Of a DNA stretch of 5,774 nucleotides, positions 1-5,740 are shown one piece after another. The stretch comes from Gemmatimonadaceae bacterium (lineage in GTDB: Bacteria; Gemmatimonadota; Gemmatimonadetes; Gemmatimonadales; Gemmatimonadaceae). The position numbers were made by a program, and so were the translations under genes. How positions within the stretch are numbered: the stretch's first letter is position 1; each line of letters begins with the position of its first letter. The stretch spans positions 1-5,774 of the forward strand of contig JACMLI010000447.1 of assembly GCA_014379705.1 (NCBI GenBank), given 5' to 3'. A model generated the notes under the pieces. The model had not been told where the DNA came from. It searched no databases and worked only from the letters and a program-made list of their open reading frames with translations.

Positions 1-188
1 AGGAGTGGAAGGTCCTCGCGAGGCTGCCAGGCGGGAAGAAGAACCCGATCATCGTGGAGGCCGCCTGGCAGCAGGGACACATGATCCTGGGCTGCACGCG
101 CTTCGACAACTACAATGCCAAGCCGGCAGCGACGCGCCTCGGTGACAACCTGTTCCGCTACGCGCTGGGCCTGGCGAAGCCACGCTAG
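1..188 (+). CDS. C-terminal end of an unidentified protein (5' end outside window)
   Basis: An open frame runs in from the left edge (first full codon at 3) and stops at TAG 186-188, giving the last 61 residues. The codons are rich in G/C at third positions, which supports real coding. The visible text has a hydrophobic strand (NPIIVEAAW), then GQ-rich turn and strand residues (QQGHMILGCTRFDNY), then a helix ending RLGDNLFRYALGL. A late strand, a Gly-rich turn and a final helix of the type 'A.RL..NL.RYAL' resemble the C-termini of ThuA-like or class I glutamine-amidotransferase-fold proteins. This is a fold impression from a short fragment, not an identification. No catalytic residue can be judged because the rest of the gene lies outside the window. 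Confidence 0.6.
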   Translation, partial: EWKVLARLPGGKKNPIIVEAAWQQGHMILGCTRFDNYNAKPAATRLGDNLFRYALGLAKPR

Positions 189-247
189 CTGTTCCCGGCA
201 AGTCGCCGCTCCGACGCAGGCCGGACCCCGAGTCGTCCCGTGAGGCC

Positions 248-431
248 TTGGGGTCAGACTCCAAAGGCCTTGGGGTCAGACTCCAAAGGGCTTGGGGTCA
301 GACTCCAAGAGGGCCTGGCTAAAGGGCTTGGAAAGGGCTTGGGGTCAGACTCCAAGAGGACCTCGGCTTGGAGTCTGACCCCAAGAGGATGGAGTCTGAC
401 CCCAAGAGGGCGGCTTGGAGTCTGACCCCAA
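248..431. repeat. REP/BIME-like array: seven 17-bp imperfect palindromes, four forward then three inverted
   Basis: The unit is TTGGGGTCAGACTCCAA. Forward copies lie at 248-264, 270-286, 292-308 and 339-355. Reverse-complement copies lie at 368-384, 389-405 (first base A instead of T) and 415-431. The first three copies have an exact 22-bp period with 5-nt spacers. The unit is itself nearly palindromic: TTGG/CCAA and GTC/GAC arms around a central A, with one G-T wobble position, so each copy can fold. The asymmetric G/T position gives it an orientation, and the array flips between copies 4 and 5. A degenerate partial copy (cttggaaagggcttgg) sits at about 327-342. The array fills most of the 349-bp gene-free gap at 189-537. 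Repetitive extragenic palindromes of this kind are known to be spread by REP-associated Y1 transposases (RAYTs), but none is present here. Very short spacers exclude a CRISPR array. Confidence 0.85.
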
Positions 432-537
432 GAGGGACAAGCGACAGACCCCTCGGCGCCATGTGCCGAACGCCTGCCGACCATAGCGTGTCCGGTGAAG
501 CAGTCCACGAGAATCACACCAGACCGAGGTCACGACC

Positions 538-744
538 ATGGCGAAGGACAAGGGCACAAAGCCGGACGGCGCAAACCAGCAGGGAAGTGGCGAGCCCGAG
601 GAGAACGACACCAACACCGAGGATCGCGGGCAATTCGCCGGTGGCAATCGCAACGTCAAGGACGACAAGAGCCAGGGGAGCGACGCCGATCGCGGCCAGC
701 GCGGGAGTCAGGGCGGCAACAAGCGCGGCGGGAGCAAGGGCTGA
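538..744 (+). CDS. Small hydrophilic, probably disordered protein with Gly/Lys/Arg-rich tail
   Basis: This encodes 68 residues, starting at ATG 538 with GAGG at 526-529 (8 nt spacing) and ending at TGA 742-744. Nearly every codon ends in G or C, unlike random sequence. The protein has no hydrophobic segment. The first half is acidic and polar (GEPEENDTNTEDRG, about residues 18-31). The second half is basic and glycine-rich, ending GSQGGNKRGGSKG. The pattern 'GQFAGGNRN...ADRGQRGSQGGNKRGG' faintly recalls the KGG-motif stress proteins (GsiB-like: 'GGxF....R..EAGRKGG'), but the canonical repeat is not present, so that is only a suggestion. It stands alone: the next gene converges on it with 7 bp between stop codons. 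Function unknown; a small intrinsically disordered protein related to stress or desiccation is the best guess. Confidence 0.62.
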   Translation: MAKDKGTKPDGANQQGSGEPEENDTNTEDRGQFAGGNRNVKDDKSQGSDADRGQRGSQGGNKRGGSKG

Positions 745-751
745 CCGAGCG

Positions 752-1600
752 TCAACCTCGCGACCCCATTTTCGCTTCGAGTGCCTTTCGTCCAACGCGA
801 CTGAGCGGAACCACCGTGCCGTCTACCATCACGACCTCGGTGCTTCCGTTCGGTCGAGGACGCACTGCGCGGATCGATGGCAGCGCGACGATCGCCGAGC
901 GGTGCACGCGCACGAAGCGCGCTGGATCGAGGCGCCGTTCGAGGTCGGACATGGTGATGCGCGCCAGGTGGTGACCCGTCGCGCCGTGCAACTCTGCGTA
1001 GTTGCCCGCCGCGCCAATCCAGTGGACCTGGGAAAGCGCCACGGGGATCGATCGTTCCCCGATGCGAACGACCACCACGTCGAGTGGGTCCGTCGTCGGC
1101 TCCGGTGATGGCGAGGGAGTGGCCTCCGGCTGCGCGCCCACGGTAAGCCGAGATTGCAACGTGGGTAAGGCGACGACCGCGAGCGCGACCAGCATGCCGG
1201 GACCGCTCCACCGCACGAAGTAGCGAATCCAGAGATCGACGCCCGTGAGCCCCTGCTGAACCGTCGACGGGAGCAGCGTATCGACGAGGGCGCGAGCCGT
1301 GACCGCGATGGTAACGCACAGCACCGCGAGCATGATGAGCACCGCCGCGCGAGGCACGACAAGGCGGATGCGCACCGCCAGGCCGGCGAGGAAGAGTGAC
1401 AACAGGACCGCGAAGATCCACGCGCCGGTGGTGGACATCGCCCACGTGAGCGCGAGCGACACCGGCGTCGGGCGGCCCGTGAGACGGTGGTTGGCGAGTA
1501 TCTGCAGCGTGATGCCCGCGGTGACCGCGAGCGCGATAACCCCGACCGACATGGCCGGCGCAGGCATCAGGGAGACTCGTCCCTTCGTCATGACGTGCAT
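752..1600 (-). CDS. Membrane-anchored LytTR-family transcriptional regulator
   Basis: This encodes 282 residues from ATG 1600. About four hydrophobic segments (roughly residues 17-36, 58-75, 85-104 and 133-148) precede a Pro/Ser/Glu-rich linker (158-172). A C-terminal LytTR DNA-binding domain (about 174-278) follows. Its hallmarks are visible: an 'I.W..A.GNYAELH' strand-turn (194-205), the TMSDLERRLDPARFVRVHRSAIV block (216-238) and the closing VDGTVVPLSR..RKALEA segment (259-276). LytTR proteins bind short direct repeats in promoters. Here a membrane module replaces the usual phospho-receiver, so the input is probably a membrane or ligand cue (inference). An in-frame GTG at 1642 would add 14 residues, but its purine-rich GGAGGA lies directly against the codon with no spacing. 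ATG 1600 has only a GGGGTGA-like site. The gene is divergent from the lipoprotein gene at 1721, a possible target. Confidence 0.9.
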   Translation of the reverse strand: MHVMTKGRVSLMPAPAMSVGVIALAVTAGITLQILANHRLTGRPTPVSLALTWAMSTTGAWIFAVLLSLFLAGLAVRIRLVVPRAAVLIMLAVLCVTIAVTARALVDTLLPSTVQQGLTGVDLWIRYFVRWSGPGMLVALAVVALPTLQSRLTVGAQPEATPSPSPEPTTDPLDVVVVRIGERSIPVALSQVHWIGAAGNYAELHGATGHHLARITMSDLERRLDPARFVRVHRSAIVALPSIRAVRPRPNGSTEVVMVDGTVVPLSRVGRKALEAKMGSRG

Positions 1601-1720
1601 CGTTCGTTCACCCCATGGAATCCTTGATCGGGCACATCGCACTCCTCCGGCACTCGAGCGTGAGAGAGGTTGCGCGTATCGCGCGCACGCCTGGCGCCTT
1701 CCACGTTTCGGAGGAGATGC
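1601..1720. promoter_or_regulatory. Shared divergent upstream region of LytTR gene and lipoprotein gene
   Basis: These 120 bp separate two divergent starts, so promoters for both genes should lie here or overlap the gene ends. I could not find convincing -35/-10 boxes on either strand. Visible elements are GGAGGAG at 1710-1716 for the lipoprotein gene, GGAGGA at 1649-1644 (minus strand) for the leader frame or LytTR gene, and a perfect 5-bp-arm palindrome GCGCG-TAT-CGCGC at 1672-1684 that could be an operator. No clear pair of LytTR-type direct repeats was recognised. Confidence 0.45.
1608..1637 (-). CDS. Possible 9-codon leader ORF before the LytTR gene
   Basis: ATG 1637 opens a nine-codon frame (MCPIKDSMG) that stops at TGA 1610-1608, seven bases before the LytTR start at 1600. 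It has the best Shine-Dalgarno sequence in this intergenic region: GGAGGA at 1649-1644, 5 nt upstream. The main gene's own site is weak. This could be a translated leader that delivers ribosomes to the LytTR start by termination-reinitiation. It could also be a chance product of a Shine-Dalgarno sequence serving the in-frame GTG at 1642, although that spacing is poor. It is too short to judge by composition. Confidence 0.25.
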   Translation of the reverse strand: MCPIKDSMG

Positions 1721-2683
1721 ATGATGTACGACAGCTCGAAGCCTCGCCCGCTCGCCGTGGCCATCAGTCCGGTGGCGTGGCGAGTTGCGATCGCAGTGCT
1801 CGTGATGGCGGGGTGTACCCGTTCACGGGTCGCCGGCGAGATACCGAATGCCACGGCCGTAGAACTCGCACCGGGTGTCGTGTCCAACGGACATCGCTTC
1901 ATGGTGGCCCTGACTCCGGATGGGACCGCACTCTACACTGTCGAGCGCCGCTTCCTCGTCCCCGGCGGGCCCCCCTCCCTCGTCATCCTCGAGTCGCGGC
2001 GCACGGCGACGGGTGCGTGGGGCCTGCCGGACACCGCATCCTTCTCGGGGACGTGGCAAGACATCGATCCGGCGATCTCTCCCGACGGACGCCGACTCTG
2101 GTTCAACTCGGCGCGCCCAGCCGAGGGACGCGATTCCTCGCGCAGCGACTTCGACATCTGGTACGTGGACCGCGAGGCCAACGGGTGGGGCACACCTCGG
2201 CGACTTCCCGCTCCCGTGAACACCCCGGGCAGCGACTTCTTTGCCACCGCGGCCTCGAGCGGCGCTCTGTATTACACAGCCGCACAGGACGTTCCCGTGC
2301 GGAGATCGTGGATACTACGGTCCATGCCGCTCTCCGGCGATCGATGGAGTGCGCCCGAGACGCTGGCCGTCGTGAACGCGCCACCGGAAAACGCGTCGAA
2401 TCCCTTCATCGCGCCTGACGAGTCGTGGCTCGTGTTCGGGTCGGCGCGTGCGGGGGGGCATGGCGATTCCGACCTTTACATCAGCGAGCGACGCGGGGCG
2501 AACTGGTCCACGCCGCGGAACCTCGGTCCCGCGGTAAACACGCCGCTCTCGGAGTTCGCGCCGAGTGTGAGCCCGGATGGCAAGACGTTGTTCTTCACGC
2601 GCATGCGGCGCGGCGCGGATCGAAACGCGGTCGAAGAGCGGCTGTTTTTAATCCCCTTCGCTTCGGTGCGAGGGGGTGGATAG
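1721..2683 (+). CDS. Lipoprotein with TolB/PD40-like beta-propeller
   Basis: This encodes 320 residues. ATG 1721 (or the adjacent ATG 1724) follows GGAGGAG at 1710-1716; the frame is open to 1670, but that start has no comparable site. The N-terminus is a lipoprotein signal: a hydrophobic run (AIAVLVMAG) ending in Cys32 within a VMAGC lipobox, so the protein is likely exported and lipid-anchored. The rest is a PD40/WD40-like propeller. The 'SPDG..L.F.S.R' signature appears at 114-132 (DIDPAISPDGRRLWFNS) and 281-294 (PSVSPDGKTLFFTR), and degenerately at 64-72 and 227-243. Linking motifs 'W..P..L...VN.P' (156-168, 209-221, 262-275) recur with the same spacing. This fold usually binds protein or carbohydrate partners, as in TolB or OmpA-linked PD40 proteins. 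It has no OmpA domain or catalytic module. It is divergent from the LytTR regulator and convergent with the Kelch-like gene. Partner unknown. Confidence 0.88.
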   Translation: MMYDSSKPRPLAVAISPVAWRVAIAVLVMAGCTRSRVAGEIPNATAVELAPGVVSNGHRFMVALTPDGTALYTVERRFLVPGGPPSLVILESRRTATGAWGLPDTASFSGTWQDIDPAISPDGRRLWFNSARPAEGRDSSRSDFDIWYVDREANGWGTPRRLPAPVNTPGSDFFATAASSGALYYTAAQDVPVRRSWILRSMPLSGDRWSAPETLAVVNAPPENASNPFIAPDESWLVFGSARAGGHGDSDLYISERRGANWSTPRNLGPAVNTPLSEFAPSVSPDGKTLFFTRMRRGADRNAVEERLFLIPFASVRGGG

Positions 2684-2696
2684 AAGACGACTCTGG

Positions 2697-2736
2697 GTCC
2701 CGGTTCTCGGCTCGCTTGCGCTCGCCGGACCGGGAT
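2697..2736. terminator. Bidirectional hairpin between convergent genes
   Basis: The 62-bp gap between the lipoprotein stop (2683) and the Kelch-like stop (2746) contains TCCCGGT (2698-2704) and its exact reverse complement ACCGGGA (2729-2735). Inner CGGC/GCCG arms (2708-2711, 2724-2727) surround a CTCGCTTGCGCTCG core. The structure is symmetric and sits where both genes end, as expected for a shared terminator. No T-run follows on either strand, so it would be a non-canonical or structure-only terminator, common in GC-rich genomes. Confidence 0.6.
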
Positions 2737-2745
2737 GACGTAAAG

Positions 2746-4584
2746 TCACCGAATTTCGCGCCACGCCGTGCCATCCCACTCCCACGTGTCGGCAAAGGAG
2801 CTGTGGGGTGGTGCGCCACCCGGGCCGCTCCCGCCGAACAGCACGACGCGCTGGCGCAGCTCATCGTAGGCCATCGCGCTCACCAGTCGCTGCGATGGCC
2901 CGGTGGTTGCGAGGCGACGCCAGCTCGTGCCGTCCCAGCTCCACGTCTCCGTGCCACCAAAGAGCAGCGTGACGCCGCGTGCGGCGTCGTAGACCATCCG
3001 GTGGTGCGAGACCACTGGCCCCGGGGTCGATGACGGGGCGACCTGCCAGCGCACGCCGTCCCATTCCCACACGTCGCGCAACCTGCCGCGATCCTGCGTA
3101 CCTCCACCGTACAGCACGACGCGCTGTCGGCGCGCGTCATACGCCATCGCATGATGCACGACCCCCGGCGGGTGCGCGGTGGAATCTCCCTGCCGCCACG
3201 CGTTGCCATCGTAGAGCCAGGTGCTGTGGATCCATGCGCGCGTGGCGTCCTGCCCGCCGAACATCACCATCGTCCCGCGCGCCTCGTCGAAGGCCATCGC
3301 GTGGTGATCGCGCGCGCCTGGCGAGTCCACGGGACGTTCGCTCCATGCGGTGCCAGTCCACTCCCACGTGTCGCCGTAGCGGTTCTCGTTGATGAGGCCC
3401 GCCCCGCCGTGGAGCACGAGCACGTTGCGGCGCGTGTCGAAGGCTGCGGCAGGAAGCGAGCGATACCGCGGGCCGTTGTTGGCAACCGGGCGCCAGGCCA
3501 CGCCGTTCCACTTCCAGAGCGTATCCACGGTTCTCCGCTCTTCGCCGACCTGTCCGCTCGTCATCCAAACCCCGCCTGACGAGCTTCCCGAGGCCATGAC
3601 GTGCCCAGCGCGCGGGGCGGGGGCGAGCCCGCCTAGCGGGGCGCGCCAGCGCGAGCCGTCCCACTCCCACGTGCCGAAGGGGCGACCGCCGAAGGCGACG
3701 AGTACACGGCGCCGTTCATCGAAGGCAAGTCCCGGAATGGCCACGCGCAGCGGCGGCCCGGCACTCGCCCGTTCGGTCCAGCGAGTGCCATCCCACTCCC
3801 ACAGGTCGGTGAGCCAGTCGTTGGTGGGCCGATAGGCACCGATTCCCGTGGGCTGCCCGCCACCGCTGAACACCACCACGCGTTGCCGGCCGCTGTCCCA
3901 GGCCATCGCGTGATGATCGCGTGGCGGCGGACCGTCGTTCGCCCTCTTTGTCCACTGCCGACCATCGAACTCCCACGTTTCGGCGCCGCCCCCGCGTCCG
4001 CCAAAGGCCACGACCCGCTGGCGTCGCACGTCGTACGCCATGCGAATGAACGCCTTTGCGGTTGGCCCCGGGATGTCGAGGCGGTTCCAACGCGTGCCAT
4101 CCCACTCCCACGTCTCACCGCTCGACGTGCGATCGCCCGCACCGTAGCCGCCATACAACACCGTACGATCGCGCGCCGAATCGTACGCCATGCCAAAGCC
4201 ACCCCGCGGGCCGGGATACGCATTGCCGTTCTCGCGTTGCTCCCAGTGCGTGCCATCGAACTCCCAGGTCTCACCGGTCGGGTCGGCGCCGTAGGCTCCT
4301 CCGCCATAGAGCACCGCGCGCTGGCGCCGGCTGTCGTACACCATGTTGTGGGCAAAACGACCCGACGGTCCCTGCACGTCGCGCTTTGTCCACGCGGTGC
4401 CATTCCACTCCCACGTCTCGCCTGAGGAGAGTCGGATGTTGTCGCCGCCGCCGAAGTGCACGATGACACCGCGCCTGGCGTCGTACACCATGGCGGGGCG
4501 GTCGTAGCCGGGGGGAGCGTTGACCTGCGTATTGCCTGTCCTGGGGACGAGCAGGACCGAAAGGACGATGACCGCGCGACGCAT
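2746..4584 (-). CDS. Exported protein of twelve Kelch-like repeats (beta-propeller)
   Basis: This encodes 612 residues from ATG 4584. A short signal-like N-terminus (MRRAVIVLSVLLVP, cleavage perhaps near residue 23) is followed directly by twelve units of 41-59 residues starting near 31, 80, 131, 181, 226, 285, 330, 380, 429, 479, 529 and 570. The consensus is 'MAYD..R.RVV.FGG......TWEWDGT.W......GP..R..H', a Kelch/galactose-oxidase-type pattern with the GG and W-x-W signatures. The last unit ends at the stop codon, so there is no other domain. Unit 7 (330-379) is degenerate: it loses the MAYD and GG elements but keeps W.WNG..W. Six or seven Kelch units normally make one propeller, so twelve suggests two six-bladed propellers in tandem (inference). 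The frame is open upstream to 4788, but that would overlap the methyltransferase. The 4584 start lacks a clear Shine-Dalgarno sequence. It lies 104 bp downstream of the methyltransferase on the same strand. Probably a periplasmic or secreted binding protein. Confidence 0.88.
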   Translation of the reverse strand: MRRAVIVLSVLLVPRTGNTQVNAPPGYDRPAMVYDARRGVIVHFGGGDNIRLSSGETWEWNGTAWTKRDVQGPSGRFAHNMVYDSRRQRAVLYGGGAYGADPTGETWEFDGTHWEQRENGNAYPGPRGGFGMAYDSARDRTVLYGGYGAGDRTSSGETWEWDGTRWNRLDIPGPTAKAFIRMAYDVRRQRVVAFGGRGGGAETWEFDGRQWTKRANDGPPPRDHHAMAWDSGRQRVVVFSGGGQPTGIGAYRPTNDWLTDLWEWDGTRWTERASAGPPLRVAIPGLAFDERRRVLVAFGGRPFGTWEWDGSRWRAPLGGLAPAPRAGHVMASGSSSGGVWMTSGQVGEERRTVDTLWKWNGVAWRPVANNGPRYRSLPAAAFDTRRNVLVLHGGAGLINENRYGDTWEWTGTAWSERPVDSPGARDHHAMAFDEARGTMVMFGGQDATRAWIHSTWLYDGNAWRQGDSTAHPPGVVHHAMAYDARRQRVVLYGGGTQDRGRLRDVWEWDGVRWQVAPSSTPGPVVSHHRMVYDAARGVTLLFGGTETWSWDGTSWRRLATTGPSQRLVSAMAYDELRQRVVLFGGSGPGGAPPHSSFADTWEWDGTAWREIR

Positions 4585-4631
4585 GCCGGGGAGCAATGGG
4601 GCCTCGATCGAGAGACACCGCCATGCTACGT

Positions 4632-4647
4632 CGCGGTAGTTGCCGCG
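4632..4647. other. Small hairpin in the methyltransferase/Kelch intergenic gap
   Basis: CGCGG (4632-4636) and CCGCG (4643-4647) form a perfect 5-bp stem with a 6-nt loop, in the 104-bp gap between the methyltransferase stop and the Kelch-like start. No T-run follows, so I do not call it a terminator. The gap otherwise shows no recognisable promoter. Confidence 0.3.
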
Positions 4648-4683
4648 TCCCGGGATCTGTGACGAGGCGTTCCCCGGACGGCC

Positions 4684-4748
4684 GCAGTTCAACTGCCTGC
4701 TTCGTCGCTCCGGCGAAGCAGGCCCCAGCAGGCTGTCAGCCGGGGGCC
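4684..4748. repeat. Three consecutive hairpins across the methyltransferase 3' end
   Basis: Three adjacent inverted repeats occupy 65 bp. The first is a 13-bp perfect palindrome, gcagttcaactgc, at 4684-4696. The second has stem GCTTCG/CGAAGC at 4699-4704 and 4714-4719. The third is nested, with GGCCCC/GGGGCC arms (4721-4726, 4743-4748) around GGCT/AGCC (4731-4734, 4738-4741). They encode the last ~20 residues and the stop of the minus-strand methyltransferase. They could act as an mRNA 3' structure or attenuator before the Kelch-like gene, or be an inserted palindromic element that supplies the protein's C-terminal tail. Confidence 0.55.
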
Positions 4749-5573
4749 GGAGCCCCGCGTCGTACCATGTTCGATGCGGTCGAGCCACCGCGCCGGGTTC
4801 ACCTCACCGTGTGGAGCCAGTGGGCGCCAGATCTTGTAGCGCAGCTTGTTCAGTCCGACGAGCCCGCGACCAGACGCGGCCACCGGGATCAGCTGACCCG
4901 CCGGGATCGCGAGGAGTCGACGCCGGAAACGATGGCCGAGTGCTCCCCCTTGTCCGGGCAGGAACTGCGCCCAGCCGATCGACCCGCAGAAGCCCGCGGC
5001 TCCGAAGTCATCGCCGGCCAACACATCCTCGCAGAACACACGCAAGGATCCTTCCCACGTCCCAAGCACATCGTGCATCGCGACGATGGCACCAGGAATG
5101 AGGAACGGCCGGAACAGCGTCAGGTCGCGGCGGGCCCCGGTGGTCGTATGCTCCCCGTCGATCCAGAGCACGCGCAGCAAGCCTCCGAACGCTGGAGCGA
5201 TATCCTGGGAGAAGGCCCGCTGGGCGCGCACGAGCGACGTCAGGCCGGCATCCCTGATGTTGTCCGTGAAGTCGTCCCAGGTGGTCGTGCTCCCCTTGAG
5301 GTCCGGGTCGGTCGGCGATGGGGCCGTATGGGGATCCACGGCGTGCACGATTCCCTCACCACGCCATTGCACGCCGGACGCCAGGGCCACGGTCGAACGC
5401 CCCTTGAAGCTGCCGATCTCCAGGACGTCGCCGGAGCCCGGTGCGAGGGCCCCGAGCAGGAAGAGGAACCGTGCCTCGCGATCAGAGAGGTACCCGGGGG
5501 TGCGGCGCACCTGGTCGAGCGCCTTGCGTCGGGCGTCCTCAGCACTCGCGTTCCATGTGCGATCAGGCGACAT
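4689..5573 (-). CDS. Class I SAM-dependent methyltransferase (Methyltransf_24-like)
   Basis: This encodes 294 residues. ATG 5573 has GGAGG 8 nt upstream; a GTG at 5636 would add 21 residues without a ribosome-binding site. Rossmann-fold methyltransferase motifs are clear. Motif I is DVLEIGSFKGRST (49-61), the SAM-binding glycine loop. VHAVDPHT (76-83) carries the acidic residue expected at the end of strand 2. RVLWIDGEHT (134-143) and the following helix match the 'iDG.H.y' signature of Methyltransf_24, and GAIVAMHDV (161-169) is the matching 'gG....HD' strand. Relatives often modify sugars or small molecules in glycan or antibiotic biosynthesis; the substrate here cannot be read from sequence. 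A basic C-terminal extension (after ~220) has no recognised domain, and its last ~20 residues come from a hairpin-rich DNA stretch. It is upstream of the Kelch-like gene and may be co-transcribed with it. Confidence 0.9.
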   Translation of the reverse strand: MSPDRTWNASAEDARRKALDQVRRTPGYLSDREARFLFLLGALAPGSGDVLEIGSFKGRSTVALASGVQWRGEGIVHAVDPHTAPSPTDPDLKGSTTTWDDFTDNIRDAGLTSLVRAQRAFSQDIAPAFGGLLRVLWIDGEHTTTGARRDLTLFRPFLIPGAIVAMHDVLGTWEGSLRVFCEDVLAGDDFGAAGFCGSIGWAQFLPGQGGALGHRFRRRLLAIPAGQLIPVAASGRGLVGLNKLRYKIWRPLAPHGEVNPARWLDRIEHGTTRGSGPRLTACWGLLRRSDEAGS

Positions 5574-5632
5574 CCACCCCCCCTCCGGCTCCTCACTGTG
5601 AACCCCGAGTCTAACACTCCCAGAACCTGACT

Positions 5633-5740
5633 GCACGAATCACGAGAAGTGGGGAAGCACGGGAAGCACGAAGTGTGTTGGGCGTGATCTGGCGTGCCTC
5701 CCATGCTTCTCGTACTGCGCGTGATTCTCGTAATTCGTGC
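5633..5740. repeat. Long imperfect inverted repeat built of short purine-rich units
   Basis: The outer arms gcacgaatcacgagaa (5633-5648) and ttctcgtaattcgtgc (5725-5740) match at 15 of 16 positions as reverse complements. A second pair, gaagcacgggaagcacg (from 5654) against gcgtgcctcccatgcttc (5692-5709), matches at 15 of 17. The left arm is a run of short related units (cacgagaag, tggggaag, cacgggaag, cacgaag). The right arm carries an extra block (about 5710-5724), so the hairpin is asymmetric. It lies upstream of the methyltransferase start, outside any gene seen here. It could be a palindromic repeat element, a terminator for a gene beyond the right edge, or part of the methyltransferase upstream control region. 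Confidence 0.6.

Noticed and set aside
248..431. CRISPR array
   Set aside because: The repeats are 17 bp with spacers of about 5 nt in the regular part, and they change orientation. There are no spacer-sized unique sequences and no cas gene.
368..1108. Plus-strand frame of 246 residues
   Set aside because: It starts inside the palindrome array and runs antisense to the LytTR gene, overlapping the better supported small gene. Its Arg/Thr/Ser-rich composition is typical of a shadow frame in GC-rich DNA.
1615..2418. Plus-strand frame of 267 residues overlapping the lipoprotein gene
   Set aside because: It lies in a different frame from the lipoprotein gene, which has a signal peptide, Shine-Dalgarno sequence and propeller motifs; this one has none.
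3633..4469. Minus-strand alternative frame of 278 residues
   Set aside because: It is an out-of-frame shadow of the Kelch-like gene, and its apparent repeats are copied from that gene's repeat structure.
4585..4788. N-terminal extension of the Kelch-like protein by 68 residues
   Set aside because: It would overlap the methyltransferase 3' end by 100 bp, contains no domain, and bury the signal-like segment that starts at 4584.
4596..5630. Plus-strand frame of 344 residues
   Set aside because: It is almost entirely antisense to the methyltransferase, which has clear motifs. It has no recognisable domain and is Arg/Pro/Glu-rich.
5608..5636. Promoter for the methyltransferase (TAGACT at 5613-5608 as a -10 box)
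   Set aside because: No acceptable -35 box lies 16-18 bp upstream on the minus strand, so the -10 match alone is not enough.
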